The notes under the pieces are model-generated. The model saw only the letters and a list, made by a program, of their open reading frames with translations, searched no databases and was not told the origin of the DNA. The position numbers were made by a program, and so were the translations under genes. From NCBI RefSeq assembly GCF_900499075.1, contig NZ_UIHC01000021.1, positions 1 through 54,373 of the forward strand: a DNA stretch of 54,373 bases, in the 5' to 3' direction. The DNA is from Roseinatronobacter ekhonensis (GTDB lineage Bacteria; Pseudomonadota; Alphaproteobacteria; Rhodobacterales; Rhodobacteraceae). Shown here piece by piece: positions 1 through 8,960 of this stretch (its first letter is position 1; the number at the start of each line of letters is the position of its first letter).

Positions 1-1
1 C

Positions 2-103
2 GACAAGCCCAAACCCTTCAAATGGACCAAAACCGCCGAGGACATCCTCACCCGGGAACGCCGCGCTCTGAACGCGCTCGATGAAATTCGCGGAAACAGG
101 TAG
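2..103 (+). mobile_element. C-terminal end of an IS630-family transposase (partial)
   Basis: The first 33 codons read as the tail of a transposase, with the stretch PKPFKWTKTAEDIL followed by an Arg/Leu-rich end and a TAG at 101-103. The P-x-P-F-x-W-T-K-T-A-x-x-I-L pattern is typical of the last helix of IS630/Tc1-mariner type transposases. The rest of the gene lies outside the window. A short inverted repeat (AGTGT at about 106-110, ACACT at 121-125) and a TA dinucleotide at 125-126 follow, as expected for the right end of an element that duplicates TA on insertion. Family assignment is from recognition of the C-terminal motif only. Confidence 0.72.
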
Positions 104-115
104 GAAGTGTCAGAC

Positions 116-403
116 TCAGAACACTAGGTTTAAATCAGCATGTTTGGACCAATCAACTTTTCGTCCAGAGGCAGCCACGCAACTTGCCAATAATGGCCAC
201 AGCGCCGCTGTCATTTCGTCCTTTGCGTTTTGATTGTACTTAAGATCGTCTACCAAACGGTTTGGAAGTTCCCGCATCGCTGCGCGATGCGCAATGGTCA
301 CCGCCCAGCGGCGGGCGGTTTCGCGCTCTGCCTCCGTCTCATGCGGCAGGCTTTCCAGCCATGCCTGCAAGCTCTCGGCGTCCTTGATGTCCTCCGCCCG
401 CAC
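116..403 (-). pseudogene. Small Rhodobacterales hypothetical protein, 3' end probably replaced by the IS630 end
   Basis: A GTG start at 403 gives 95 residues beginning MRAEDIKDAESLQAWLE and containing TARRWAVTIAHRAAMRELP. I recognise this N-terminus as one shared by rhodobacterial hypothetical proteins that normally continue into a longer, often Ala-rich region; the function is unknown. It starts 5 bp after the gamma-carbonic anhydrase stop, so it is the last gene of that operon. The last codons (V-F-stop) fall in sequence that looks like the IS right end, with the TA target at 125-126. I infer truncation by the insertion. It could also be a naturally short family member. Confidence 0.5.
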
Positions 404-407
404 CCGC

Positions 408-935
408 CTACTCCAAAGCCACCAGCCCCGCCTTGAAGCGGGCCATGTTGGCGCGGTAGCCTTCGGCGGAGTTTAGCAGCTTGGCCTGCGCGGCCTCGTC
501 CAACTGCCGCACGACACGACCCGGCGCGCCCATGACAAGCGAGCCGTCGGGAATCTCTTTCCCCTCTGTCACCAGCGCGCCCGCCCCGATTAGGCAGCCG
601 CGTCCGATGCGCGCGCCGTTCAGCACCGTCGCGCCCATGCCGATGAGCGAGCCGTCGCCGATGATACAGCCATGCAGCATCGCCTTGTGCCCGATGGTGC
701 AATTGGCCCCAATCACCAGCGGGTAGCCCATATCGGTGTGCAGCACGCAATTTTCCTGAATGTTGCTGCCGGGGCCGACGGTGATAGCCTCGTTATCGCC
801 GCGCAGGGTGCAGTTGAACCACACCGACGCGCCGGGGTGCAGCACGATATCGCCGATCAAGTGGCACCCCGGCGCGACCCAATAGTCGCCATCCTCTGGC
901 AAGGTCGGGCGGCGGTCGCCAAGCGCGTAGAGCAT
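408..935 (-). CDS. Gamma-carbonic anhydrase family protein (left-handed beta-helix hexapeptide repeat)
   Basis: 175 residues, the usual length of the YrdA/CaiE-like gamma-carbonic anhydrases. Hexapeptide repeats of the form [LIV]-G-x-x-[AS] run from about residue 20 to 145 and fold as a left-handed beta-helix trimer. The three zinc-ligand histidines are present at H66 (ENCVLH), H83 and H88 (GHKAMLH), with the family spacing. Members bind zinc and some hydrate CO2; activity is not guaranteed for this subgroup. The ATG at 935 overlaps the stop of the upstream dehydrogenase (TGATG), so the two are translationally coupled. A GTG one codon upstream is an alternative start. Confidence 0.88.
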   Translation of the reverse strand: MLYALGDRRPTLPEDGDYWVAPGCHLIGDIVLHPGASVWFNCTLRGDNEAITVGPGSNIQENCVLHTDMGYPLVIGANCTIGHKAMLHGCIIGDGSLIGMGATVLNGARIGRGCLIGAGALVTEGKEIPDGSLVMGAPGRVVRQLDEAAQAKLLNSAEGYRANMARFKAGLVALE

Positions 936-1813
936 CACCCCGCCCCCAGCTTGCGCAGCCGCTCGATCAGGCTGGACGTGTCCCAGCGCCCGCCGCCCAT
1001 TTGCTGCACATCCTTGTAAAATTGATCAACGAGGGCGGTCACGGGCAGGGACGCGCCCACCTCATCGGCAGCGGCAAGGCAGATGGCGAGATCCTTGCGC
1101 ATCCAATCCACCGCGAATCCGTGGTTGAACTCGCCGTCCAGCATGGTGCCGTGGCGGTTGGCCATTTGCCATGATCCGGCGGCGCCCTGAGAGATAACCT
1201 CGATCACCGCGCGACCATCCATGCCGGCTTTTTCGCCGAAATGCAGCGCTTCGGACAAGCCCTGCACCAACCCGGCAATGCAGATCTGGTTCATCATCTT
1301 GGCCATCTGGCCTGCGCCGCTGTCGCCCATGCGTTTGCAGGTGCGGGCATAGGCGGCCATGACGGGTTCGGCGCAGTCGTATTCGGCTTGGGAGCCCCCA
1401 CACATGATCGACAGCGCACCGTTTTCCGCGCCGGCCTGCCCGCCGGAAACGGGTGCGTCGACAAAGCCGAGGCCAAGGTCGGCGGCGGCCTGCGACATCT
1501 CGCTGGTGACTTGGGCGGAGACCGTGGTGTGGTCGACAAAAACAGCGCCTTTGGTCATGCCCGCGAAGGCGCCATCCGGCCCGGTGCAGACGCCGCGCAG
1601 GTCGTCATCATTGCCAACGCAGGCCATGACGAACTCTGCGCCCTCTGCCGCTTTCGCAGGCGTCGCTGCAGACGCGCCGCCATGGGTGGCGACCCAAGCT
1701 TCGGCCTTGGCGGTGGTGCGGTTATAGACGGTCACGTCATGGCCCGCTTTCGCCAAGTGCCCCGCCATCGGGGCACCCATCACGCCCAGGCCCAGGAATG
1801 CCAGTTTTGCCAT
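935..1813 (-). CDS. NAD(P)-dependent beta-hydroxyacid dehydrogenase (3-hydroxyisobutyrate dehydrogenase family)
   Basis: 292 residues starting at MAKLAFLG. The start at 1813 is favoured over a longer reading because GAGGGAGAG lies just upstream. A Rossmann motif GLGVMG occupies residues 8-13, the substrate-binding signature DAPVSGG lies near 120, and the catalytic lysine sits in GQMAKMMNQ near 170. These are the marks of the HIBADH/tartronate-semialdehyde-reductase/GLYR superfamily. The substrate cannot be set from motifs. A second family member (mmsB) lies at 19.3-20.2 kb inside a valine operon, so this one probably acts on another short hydroxyacid, such as tartronate semialdehyde. It is followed directly by the gamma-carbonic anhydrase gene. 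Confidence 0.85.
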   Translation of the reverse strand: MAKLAFLGLGVMGAPMAGHLAKAGHDVTVYNRTTAKAEAWVATHGGASAATPAKAAEGAEFVMACVGNDDDLRGVCTGPDGAFAGMTKGAVFVDHTTVSAQVTSEMSQAAADLGLGFVDAPVSGGQAGAENGALSIMCGGSQAEYDCAEPVMAAYARTCKRMGDSGAGQMAKMMNQICIAGLVQGLSEALHFGEKAGMDGRAVIEVISQGAAGSWQMANRHGTMLDGEFNHGFAVDWMRKDLAICLAAADEVGASLPVTALVDQFYKDVQQMGGGRWDTSSLIERLRKLGAG

Positions 1814-1911
1814 AGTCTCTCTCCCTCTCGAATTCTTGTGATTGCGCATCGCGCGCATGAGGCATAGCTATCAGCCCCAACGCAACGCCAAATGTAAAGC
1901 CAATCTGCCCC

Positions 1912-4374
1912 GTGCCCATATTCACCTTGTTTCGCTGGCTTGTCAGGCTGTTTCTGGGCCTGGCGCTGATCGTGCTTCTGGCCGTGGTCGGCGTGTCTTA
2001 TTTCGCCTCGCGCTCGGTGCCCGATTATGCCGGGCAGCGCACGGTAGATGGCATTTCCGCGCCGGTCGAGATTGTGCGCAACACCCATGCGGTGCCGCAT
2101 ATTTTCGGGGAAACGGATCCGGATGTGTTCTTCGGGCTGGGCTATGCGCATGCACAGGACCGGCTGTGGCAAATGCAGATGTCGCGGCGCATGGCGCAAG
2201 GGCGTCTGTCGGAAATGTTCGGGACCAGCACCTTGCGCACCGACGAGTTGATGCGGCGGCTGGACCTATACAGCCTGTCGCGCGCGGCGGTTGACGCCCA
2301 AGACGCCCCGACCCGTGCCGCGCTGGAGGCATATTCCGACGGGATCAATGCATGGCTTATGCAGGTCAACGAGGGCGCGCAGGGGCGCGGCGCGCCAGAG
2401 TTCTTCCTGTTCGATGCAGAAATGCCGTTGTGGCAACCTGCGGACAGTATTGCCATTCTGAAACTGATGGCCGTGCAGCAAAACACCCAGATTGCCCGCG
2501 AAGTGCGGCGCGCGCGGCTGTCCTTGGCGCTGGAGGGCACGGGGCTGGGGGCGGTGCTGCCGGATGTGACCCCCGCAGAGGACGGCGCGCTTCCCGATTT
2601 CAGCCAGCTTTTCCCAACCGCACCACAGGGCAGCAACCCCGCAAGTGGCGCGCTGCCGTTCCTGTGGCTGGACACGCCCGAACTGACAGGGGCCGCAAGC
2701 AGCGTTGCCGCCGCGCCAAGCCGCGCTGCCGCCGATGGGGCGCTTCTGGCCAACAGCCCGCAGATGCGTCTGTCGGCGCCGTCGATGGTGTATCTGGCAA
2801 GGCTGGACCTGAGCAGCGGCGGCGTGATCGGGGCGACCGTTCCGGGCCTGCCCTTTGTATTGTCGGGCCGCTCGCCTGCGCTTGGATGGGGGGTCGGGCC
2901 CGCATATCTGGATGATTCCGATCTGTTTCTGGAAGAACTGAACCCCGAAGCCCCCACCCAATACCGCACGCCCGACGGCTGGGCAGAGTTTGACAGCCGC
3001 GGTTCCATCATCCGCATCAAAGATGCCGATCCGGTCACCTTGACACTACGTTGGTCGCAGAATGGTCCGGTCCTGTCGGGCGGTTTGCTGGGGCTGGGCA
3101 ATATCACCCCCCCCGGCCACGTTGTGACGCTGGGCGCGACCGTGCTGAGCGCGAACGACACGTCTATGACGGCGGCAATGCGGCTGATGCAGGCACAAAC
3201 CCTGGATGAGGCGCTGGAGGCTGGCGCGTTATTCGTCGCGCCCGCGCAGAACCTGATGCTGGCGACGGATGAACGCATTGCCTTGCAGACCATCGGGCGG
3301 ATGCCCCGCCGCAGCGCCGAGGCGCAAACCAAAGGCCGTATGCCGACGCCCGGATGGCTCCGCGAAAACCGCTGGCTGGGCACCCTGCCCTATTCCGCCA
3401 ACCCCAGCTTTATAGACCCCGACAACGGCGTTCTGGGCAACACCAACAACAAACTGCTGGACCGTCCCTTTCCGTTGCATGTGTCGCATGACTGGGGCGA
3501 TACCCAGCGGATCGACCGCCTGATGCATCTGGTCGGCGCGCGCAGCGTGCACACGCGCGACAGCCTGATAGAGGCGCAGTTGGACACCGTCAGCCCTGCG
3601 GCGCGACGCTTGTTGCCACTGGTTGCCGCCAATCTTTGGTTTTCCGGCGATGCTGCGGCAGAGGGAACACGCGCGCACACGCGGCAGCGCGCCTTGCGCC
3701 TGCTTGCCGACTGGAATGGCGAGATGAACGAACATCTGCCGGAACCGCTGATCTATGCCGCTTGGATGAGCGCGCTTCAGCAACGGCTGATACAGGATGA
3801 ATTGGGTCCGCTGACAGACAGCTTTACCCATGTCGATCCGGCCTTCATAGAGCAGGTGTTCCAAGGCCGGCGCGGGGCGGACGCGTGGTGCGATATCATC
3901 CAGTCCAGCGTGACGGAAACCTGCGACGACATGGCCCTGCTGGCGCTGGATGACGCGCTTGTGCAACTGGAAGGGCGGTTTGGACCCAGTCTGGAAAGCT
4001 GGCGCTGGGGCGATGCACATACGGCGCGCCATGACCATCCGGTGCTGCGCGATGCTGCGCTGTTGCGCTATGTCGTCAATATCCGGCAATCCACCTCCGG
4101 CGGCGATCACACGCTGAACCTTGGGCGTGTTTCAGGCGACCCCGAAGACCCGTTCGCCCATGTTATGGGGCCGGTCTATCGCGGGGTGTATGATTTCGCA
4201 GACCCGGAAAGCTCTGTCTTCATCACATCGACGGGGCAATCGGGCCACCCATTGTCACGACATTATGACGATCTGGGCGATCTGTGGCGGCGGGGAGAAT
4301 ATATTCCCATGACACTTGACCCCGATCTGGCCCGTGCGGGAACGATTGGCGTGATCACCCTGTCGCCGCGATAG
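1912..4374 (+). CDS. Penicillin acylase (Ntn-hydrolase) family protein
   Basis: 820 residues from a GTG start. An N-terminal membrane anchor or signal (residues about 8-30, LFRWLVRLFLGLALIVLLAV) precedes the alpha-chain motif GLGYAHAQDRLWQMQ at about 78-92. The beta-chain region has GALLANSPQM, where family members usually show LLANDPHL, and then GGVIGATVPGLPFVLSGRS. NTNNKL and the C-terminal GGDHTLN with STGQSGHP are also family-like. Such enzymes self-cleave and hydrolyse amides such as acyl-homoserine lactones or beta-lactam side chains in the periplasm. The self-processing serine cannot be placed firmly (candidates S263/S264 in AASSV), so activity is uncertain. It stands alone on its strand. 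Confidence 0.85.
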   Translation: MPIFTLFRWLVRLFLGLALIVLLAVVGVSYFASRSVPDYAGQRTVDGISAPVEIVRNTHAVPHIFGETDPDVFFGLGYAHAQDRLWQMQMSRRMAQGRLSEMFGTSTLRTDELMRRLDLYSLSRAAVDAQDAPTRAALEAYSDGINAWLMQVNEGAQGRGAPEFFLFDAEMPLWQPADSIAILKLMAVQQNTQIAREVRRARLSLALEGTGLGAVLPDVTPAEDGALPDFSQLFPTAPQGSNPASGALPFLWLDTPELTGAASSVAAAPSRAAADGALLANSPQMRLSAPSMVYLARLDLSSGGVIGATVPGLPFVLSGRSPALGWGVGPAYLDDSDLFLEELNPEAPTQYRTPDGWAEFDSRGSIIRIKDADPVTLTLRWSQNGPVLSGGLLGLGNITPPGHVVTLGATVLSANDTSMTAAMRLMQAQTLDEALEAGALFVAPAQNLMLATDERIALQTIGRMPRRSAEAQTKGRMPTPGWLRENRWLGTLPYSANPSFIDPDNGVLGNTNNKLLDRPFPLHVSHDWGDTQRIDRLMHLVGARSVHTRDSLIEAQLDTVSPAARRLLPLVAANLWFSGDAAAEGTRAHTRQRALRLLADWNGEMNEHLPEPLIYAAWMSALQQRLIQDELGPLTDSFTHVDPAFIEQVFQGRRGADAWCDIIQSSVTETCDDMALLALDDALVQLEGRFGPSLESWRWGDAHTARHDHPVLRDAALLRYVVNIRQSTSGGDHTLNLGRVSGDPEDPFAHVMGPVYRGVYDFADPESSVFITSTGQSGHPLSRHYDDLGDLWRRGEYIPMTLDPDLARAGTIGVITLSPR

Positions 4375-4416
4375 CGGTCTGCACGGGTCACAGCCCTTCC
4401 AAGCAAGGTTTGCGTC

Positions 4417-4473
4417 ACTTTTAGGCAACTTGACGCAAGGTCGCTTAAAAGTTGACCCGAAGTCAAAAATGAC
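4417..4473. promoter_or_regulatory. Inverted repeats upstream of the fadL-like gene
   Basis: Two palindromic elements lie 90-150 bp before the porin start: ACTTTTA (4417-4423) facing TAAAAGT (4446-4452), and GTCA-N4-TGAC (4462-4473). TTGAC occurs several times here. They look like operator sites for an unidentified regulator. This is read directly from sequence and no known consensus was matched. Confidence 0.3.
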
Positions 4474-4563
4474 AAGTGAACCGTCATAGTGCCAACTTTC
4501 ACCGAAATGTCATGTTTCGCGGCGTGGGAGGGATTCGCGCCGATCGCTCGGGAGGAGATTAAG

Positions 4564-5652
4564 ATGCGTATTGGTGTGATATCCGCACTGGCTTGCGCCG
4601 TGGCCGCGCCCGCTTTCGCGGGTGGTGTCGAACGGTCCAGCCAGCCCATGTCGATTCTTTTCGAGGAGGGGCGCTATCTGGAAGGCGGCCTGACCTACGG
4701 TCGTCCCAGCCTGACCGGCAATCTGGCCGCCAGATTTGGCGGCACCGCCACCGGCAATATCGCCAACAGCTATTTTTCCGGTTCTCTCGGCTACAAGGCC
4801 GATATCAACGAAAAGCTGTCTTACGCGATCATCCTCGACCAGCCCATCGGGGCCGATGTTGTCTATCCGGCCGGGTCTGCGCTGGCCACGTTAAGTGGCG
4901 AGATCAAGAGCACCGCGCTGACAGGGGTTCTGCGCTACAAATTCGGCGGCGGCGTTTCGGCCTATGCCGGGGTGCGGTCTGTCTGGACCAGCGGTGCTGT
5001 GTCCATTCCTGCGGCGGTTGTAAACGCGCTGGGTGGCCCTGCGGCGGATTACGTCATGACCAGCAACACCGATCAGGCCTTTGGCTATCTGGTCGGCGTG
5101 GCCTATGAAAAACCCGAAATCGCGCTGCGTGTCGCGCTGACCTACCAGTCAGAGGTCAAGCACGGCTTTACCGCGCAAGAAAGCTTTGGCGGCGCGCCGC
5201 TGCCCGCAACCGGGTTTACCACCACAATCCCGGATTCGCTTACGCTCGATGTCCGCAGCGGGGTGGCCAAGGACACATTGGTCTTCGGGTCCATCCGTTG
5301 GGTGAACTGGAAAGACTTCGTCATCCCGGCCCCCGCGCTTGGCGTCAATATCGTCAGCTACCCGGAAAACTCTGTCACCTACACGCTGGGCGTGGGCCGC
5401 AAGTTCAACGAAAACTGGTCCGGCTCTATCAGCGTGTCGCATGACACGGGCACCGGCAATCCGACCAGCAATCTTGGCCCTGTCGGCAAGCGCAATTCCA
5501 TCGGCGTCGGTGTGTCCTATACCCGCGATGCGATGACCATCAGCGCCGGACTGCAATACTCGCGCATCGGCGCGGCAACGACCACGCTTGGCAGCACCTT
5601 TGACGACAATTCGGCCATTGGCGCGGGCATGCGGATCGGTTTCAGATTCTGA
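4564..5652 (+). CDS. Outer-membrane long-chain fatty acid transporter, OmpP1/FadL/TodX family
   Basis: 362 residues. The start at 4564 follows GGGAGGAGA and gives a clean signal peptide (MRIGVISALACAVAAPAFA). The mature protein has alternating amphipathic strands and ends in GAGMRIGFRF, with the terminal aromatic residue needed for barrel assembly. N-terminal SSQPMSILFEEGRYLEGG and internal TLDVRSGVAKDTLVFGSIRWVNWKDF match the FadL family, whose plug and lateral gate pass hydrophobic substrates such as fatty acids across the outer membrane. It is a single-gene unit with inverted repeats upstream and a strong terminator downstream. Confidence 0.9.
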   Translation: MRIGVISALACAVAAPAFAGGVERSSQPMSILFEEGRYLEGGLTYGRPSLTGNLAARFGGTATGNIANSYFSGSLGYKADINEKLSYAIILDQPIGADVVYPAGSALATLSGEIKSTALTGVLRYKFGGGVSAYAGVRSVWTSGAVSIPAAVVNALGGPAADYVMTSNTDQAFGYLVGVAYEKPEIALRVALTYQSEVKHGFTAQESFGGAPLPATGFTTTIPDSLTLDVRSGVAKDTLVFGSIRWVNWKDFVIPAPALGVNIVSYPENSVTYTLGVGRKFNENWSGSISVSHDTGTGNPTSNLGPVGKRNSIGVGVSYTRDAMTISAGLQYSRIGAATTTLGSTFDDNSAIGAGMRIGFRF

Positions 5653-5675
5653 GTGCGACCTGTTGTGTCAAAACG

Positions 5676-5706
5676 GCCCTGTCCGCCAACAGCGGGCAGG
5701 GCTTTT
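5676..5706 (+). terminator. Rho-independent terminator after the fadL-like gene
   Basis: A GC-rich stem, GCCCTGTCCGC against GCGGGCAGGGC around a short CAACA loop, is followed by TTTT. It lies 24 bp after the porin stop. Confidence 0.85.
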
Positions 5707-5778
5707 CGCTGCGCGCTTGATTGACCTGCCACAGGCCACGGGCTAGCAAGGCCGCACCCTGCAACAGGATAAGCCGCC

Positions 5779-6633
5779 ATGCCCCTGCCAACTGCCCAAG
5801 ACTGGACCGCCGCGTCCGAGCGCCGCGTCATGCTGTTTGGCATGTCGGGACTGGGCAAAACCCATCTGGCCAAGCTGTTGCGCGATGGCGGTGACTGGTT
5901 TCACTATTCGGTCGATTACCGGATCGGCACACGCTACATGGGCGAATACATCGCCGACAATTTCAAGCGCGAGGCGATGCGCGTGCCGCTGCTGCGCGAG
6001 TTGTTGCTGACCGACTCGGTCTACATCTCGTCCAACATAACGTTCGACAATCTTGCCCCCTTGTCCACCTATCTGGGCAAACCGGGCGACCCCGACAAAG
6101 GCGGGCTGCCCTTTGACGAATACATGCGCCGTCAGGACCAGCACCGCGCCGCCGAAATCGCCGCGCTGCGCGACACCGTTCCGTTTATCGCGCGGGCCGA
6201 AGACCTTTACGGCTACCGCAATTTTGTCTGCGACACCGGCGGCTCCATCTGCGAGGTGATCGACCCGTTCGACCCGGATGACACCCTGATGAGCGAATTG
6301 ACCGCGCATGTGTTGCCGGTCTGGATAGAAGGGTCCGACGCGCATACGGCTGAATTGGTGCGCCGTTTTGATCGCGCGCCCAAGCCGATGTATTACCAAC
6401 CCGAATTCCTGACCGCCGCATGGGCCGACTACCTGACGCAAACCGGCAAGACCGAAGACGCGGTTGACCCCGACGCCTTTGTGCGCTGGACCTATGCGCG
6501 CGCATTGGCACATCGCGCGCCGCGCTACCGTGCCATGGCCGAAAACTGGGGCGTGACCGTCAGCGCCGAGGAGGTGGCACGCGTCACCGATTGCGATAGT
6601 TTCAACGCCCTGATCACCACCAAGCTGGACTGA
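5779..6633 (+). CDS. P-loop ATPase/kinase-like protein of unknown function
   Basis: 284 residues with a textbook Walker A motif GMSGLGKT at residues 21-28, preceded by a hydrophobic beta-strand (RRVMLF). The rest is acidic and aromatic, without a second signature I can name with confidence. It sits 5 bp before metA on the same strand, and I recall the same ATPase-metA pairing in other Rhodobacterales, so a joint operon is likely. Whether it serves methionine synthesis is not shown by the sequence. It may be a nucleotide-dependent kinase or an AAA-type switch; the substrate is unknown. Confidence 0.8.
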   Translation: MPLPTAQDWTAASERRVMLFGMSGLGKTHLAKLLRDGGDWFHYSVDYRIGTRYMGEYIADNFKREAMRVPLLRELLLTDSVYISSNITFDNLAPLSTYLGKPGDPDKGGLPFDEYMRRQDQHRAAEIAALRDTVPFIARAEDLYGYRNFVCDTGGSICEVIDPFDPDDTLMSELTAHVLPVWIEGSDAHTAELVRRFDRAPKPMYYQPEFLTAAWADYLTQTGKTEDAVDPDAFVRWTYARALAHRAPRYRAMAENWGVTVSAEEVARVTDCDSFNALITTKLD

Positions 6634-6638
6634 GCCCG

Positions 6639-7556
6639 ATGCCCATCAAACTGCCCGAAACCCTGCCCGCCTATGACGTGCTGTCGCGCGAAGGCGTGAT
6701 GGTCATGTCCGAAAGCGCGGCCTCTACGCAGGATATCCGGCCTTTGCGCATTGGGCTGTTGAACCTGATGCCCAAGAAGATCCAGACAGAAAACCAGTTT
6801 GCCCGGCTGATCGGCGCGACGCCGTTGCAGATAGAACTGTCGCTGATCCGCATGACAGAGCATGAAACCAAGACCACCGCCGCCGCCCATATGGAAGAAT
6901 TCTACCGCCCCTTCGCAGACGTGAAGAACGAGAAATTCGACGGTCTTATCATTACAGGCGCGCCGATCGAGCATCTGGACTACCCCGATGTCACCTATTG
7001 GGACGAGCTGACAGAGGTGTTCGACTGGACACAAACCCATGTGCACCACACCTTCGGGGTGTGCTGGGGCGGCATGGCGATGCTGGCACATTTCCACGGC
7101 GTGCCCAAGCACATGCTGGCCGAAAAGGCGTTCGGCTGCTTTCGCCATCGCAACATGGCGCCCGCCTCGCCCTATCTGCGCGGGTTTTCCGATGATGTTC
7201 TGATCCCAGTCAGCCGCTGGACAGAATTGCGCCAGTCCGAGATCGACGGCGTTGCAGGGCTGAACACGCTGATCGCCTCTGACGAGGTGGGGCCCGCGCT
7301 TATTGAAGACGCTGCGCACCGGGCCCTGATGATGCTGAACCATTTCGAATATGACAGCACCACCCTGAAAGAAGAATACGACCGCGATATCGAAGGCGGC
7401 AAACCCATTGCGGTGCCGCGCAACTACTACCCGGATGACAATCCCGCGCGCATGCCCATGAACAGGTGGCGCAGCCACGCGCATCTTCTATATGGTAACT
7501 GGATCAACCAGATATATCAGACAACACCCTATGACCTTGCACAGATCGGCCGCTAA
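6639..7556 (+). CDS. metAA: Homoserine O-acyltransferase MetA, predicted acetyl-CoA specific
   Basis: 305 residues, full length for MetA. It activates homoserine by O-acylation, the first committed step of methionine synthesis. The catalytic triad is readable: C142 ([10 protein letters not shown]), H235 and E237 (NHFEYD). Residue 111, in [10 protein letters not shown], is glutamate. In characterised MetA proteins Glu at this position selects acetyl-CoA and Gly (as in E. coli) selects succinyl-CoA, so this should be a homoserine O-acetyltransferase although the family is usually labelled succinyltransferase. It lies 5 bp after the ATPase gene. Its 3' end overlaps the following hydrolase by 26 bp. 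Confidence 0.95.
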   Translation: MPIKLPETLPAYDVLSREGVMVMSESAASTQDIRPLRIGLLNLMPKKIQTENQFARLIGATPLQIELSLIRMTEHETKTTAAAHMEEFYRPFADVKNEKFDGLIITGAPIEHLDYPDVTYWDELTEVFDWTQTHVHHTFGVCWGGMAMLAHFHGVPKHMLAEKAFGCFRHRNMAPASPYLRGFSDDVLIPVSRWTELRQSEIDGVAGLNTLIASDEVGPALIEDAAHRALMMLNHFEYDSTTLKEEYDRDIEGGKPIAVPRNYYPDDNPARMPMNRWRSHAHLLYGNWINQIYQTTPYDLAQIGR

Positions 7557-8472
7557 GCTGGCACTCTTTTCGCTTGTCGCGGCCACCACCGTGGCCTGCG
7601 CACGCGCGGCCAGCACCACTGACGACCCGCCCGAGGGGGCTTATATCGCGCTGGACGGTGGGCGCGTGCATGCCGTGGTGCAAGGCGAAGGGCCGGATCT
7701 GGTGCTGATCCACGGCGCGAACGGCAATGCGCGCGATTTCACCTTCGATCTGGTGGGCCGGATGGCGCAGGATTTCCGCGTGATCGCGCTGGATCGTCCC
7801 GGCTTTGGCCACTCCGACGCGTTTGGCGGCCCCGAAAGCCCGCTGGACCAAGCCACGATTCTGCGCGCGGCGGTGGATCAGTTGGGGGTTGAACGCCCCT
7901 TGGTGCTTGGCCATTCCTATGGCGGGGCGGTCGCAATGGCATGGGCCTTGCAGGCGCCCGATGATGTGGCGGGGCTGACGCTGCTGGCCCCCGCCGTCTA
8001 CCCGTGGCCGGGTGAATTGGGGCTTTGGTATCAGCTTTCATCGTCTTGGCTGGGGCAGAACCTTGTGTTGCCCTTGGTGGCAGGGCTGGCCCCGCGTGCG
8101 GCGGTCGAACGTAGTCTGGAAGGCGTGTTCGCGCCGAACCCCGTGCCAGAGGGATATCTGGACCATTTGGGGTTTGACCTGACCTTGCGCGCCAGCCAGC
8201 TCAGCCTGAACGCACGGCAGGTGGACAGCCTGAAGGGGTATGTCGAGGCGATGTCGGGCGGCTATCCGGCGCTGGACATGCCGATAGAGATTGTCCATGG
8301 CGATGCGGACACGACCGTTGGCCTGTCATTCCACTCGGAGCGCATGGCCGATACGTTGGACAATGCGAACCTGACCATCCTGCCCGGTGTGGGCCATATG
8401 CCGCATCACGCAAGGCCCGAGGATGTGGCAAAAGCGATCCGCCGCACGCATGCGCGCGCAACCGCAAATTAA
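7531..8472 (+). CDS. Alpha/beta-fold hydrolase, secreted or lipoprotein
   Basis: 313 residues from the ATG at 7531, which overlaps the metA end. The N-terminus is a signal sequence with a possible lipobox ending at C23 (LVAATTVAC), so it is periplasmic or membrane-anchored. The nucleophile elbow GHSYGG places Ser at 129. The oxyanion region is [12 protein letters not shown], the acid is in HGDADTTV, and the catalytic His is in PGVGHMPHH near the C-terminus. This is a complete esterase/epoxide-hydrolase type triad with a lid region in the middle. The substrate is unknown. It shares a strand and is tightly packed with metA and the rhodanese gene. Confidence 0.87.
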   Translation: MTLHRSAAKLALFSLVAATTVACARAASTTDDPPEGAYIALDGGRVHAVVQGEGPDLVLIHGANGNARDFTFDLVGRMAQDFRVIALDRPGFGHSDAFGGPESPLDQATILRAAVDQLGVERPLVLGHSYGGAVAMAWALQAPDDVAGLTLLAPAVYPWPGELGLWYQLSSSWLGQNLVLPLVAGLAPRAAVERSLEGVFAPNPVPEGYLDHLGFDLTLRASQLSLNARQVDSLKGYVEAMSGGYPALDMPIEIVHGDADTTVGLSFHSERMADTLDNANLTILPGVGHMPHHARPEDVAKAIRRTHARATAN

Positions 8473-8485
8473 CCCCGGAGAGATC

Positions 8486-8905
8486 ATGCGCTTCCTGACC
8501 CTCGCCTTTGTCGCTCTGTTTGGTCTGGGAAGCCCAGCCGTCGCGCAACAGCACTACGTTGCGCAACCTTCGGCCACCGAATTGCAAAGCGCCGATGTGC
8601 TGTTGGTGGATATCCGCCGCCCCGAAGAATGGGCGCAAACCGGCGTGCTGCCGAACGCGCATTTGCTGACATACGAGCATTTCGACACGCCAGAGGCGTT
8701 TCTGGCAGCCCTTGCCCCGCAGTTGGACGGCCGCCCCGTGGCGCTGATCTGCCGCACAGGCAACCGCACCAACACGGCCGCCCGCGCCTTGGCAGGGTTA
8801 TTGGACCAGCCCGTGATCGACATTCAGGGCGGCATCACCCGGCTGATGCGCGACGGCTATCAACCCAGTGCCCCCACCCGCGCCCAAGGCTGCACCACCT
8901 GCTGA
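8486..8905 (+). CDS. Periplasmic rhodanese-like domain protein
   Basis: 139 residues. CCCCGGAGAG precedes the ATG and a signal peptide ends at AVAQQ (about residue 21). A single rhodanese domain follows, with LLVDIRRPEEW near the start and the active-site loop CRTGNRT, Cys89, in place. Such domains carry a persulfide on this cysteine and transfer sulfane sulfur. The C-terminus ends in CTTC, a CxxC pair that could take part in redox or metal chemistry. It lies 13 bp after the hydrolase stop, so both are probably cotranscribed from metA. Confidence 0.86.
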   Translation: MRFLTLAFVALFGLGSPAVAQQHYVAQPSATELQSADVLLVDIRRPEEWAQTGVLPNAHLLTYEHFDTPEAFLAALAPQLDGRPVALICRTGNRTNTAARALAGLLDQPVIDIQGGITRLMRDGYQPSAPTRAQGCTTC

Positions 8906-8946
8906 CTCGCCGCCCGTATGCGCGCTTGATTTTCGCTATGCTTTCG

Positions 8947-8960
8947 TGTTAGCGCAAACG
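8947..8960. promoter_or_regulatory. LacI-type near-palindrome upstream of gap
   Basis: TGTTAGCGCAAACG, 24 bp before the gap start, is a near-palindrome centred on CG, nested inside a longer TTTCGC (8931-8936)/GCGAAA (8960-8965) inverted repeat. LacI-family regulators of central carbon metabolism in alphaproteobacteria use sites of this general form. The assignment is a weak inference. Confidence 0.3.

Noticed and set aside
2142-3383. 413-codon minus-strand frame inside the penicillin acylase gene
   Set aside because: Ser/Arg/Pro-rich antisense frame with no domain; the plus-strand frame carries the family motifs.
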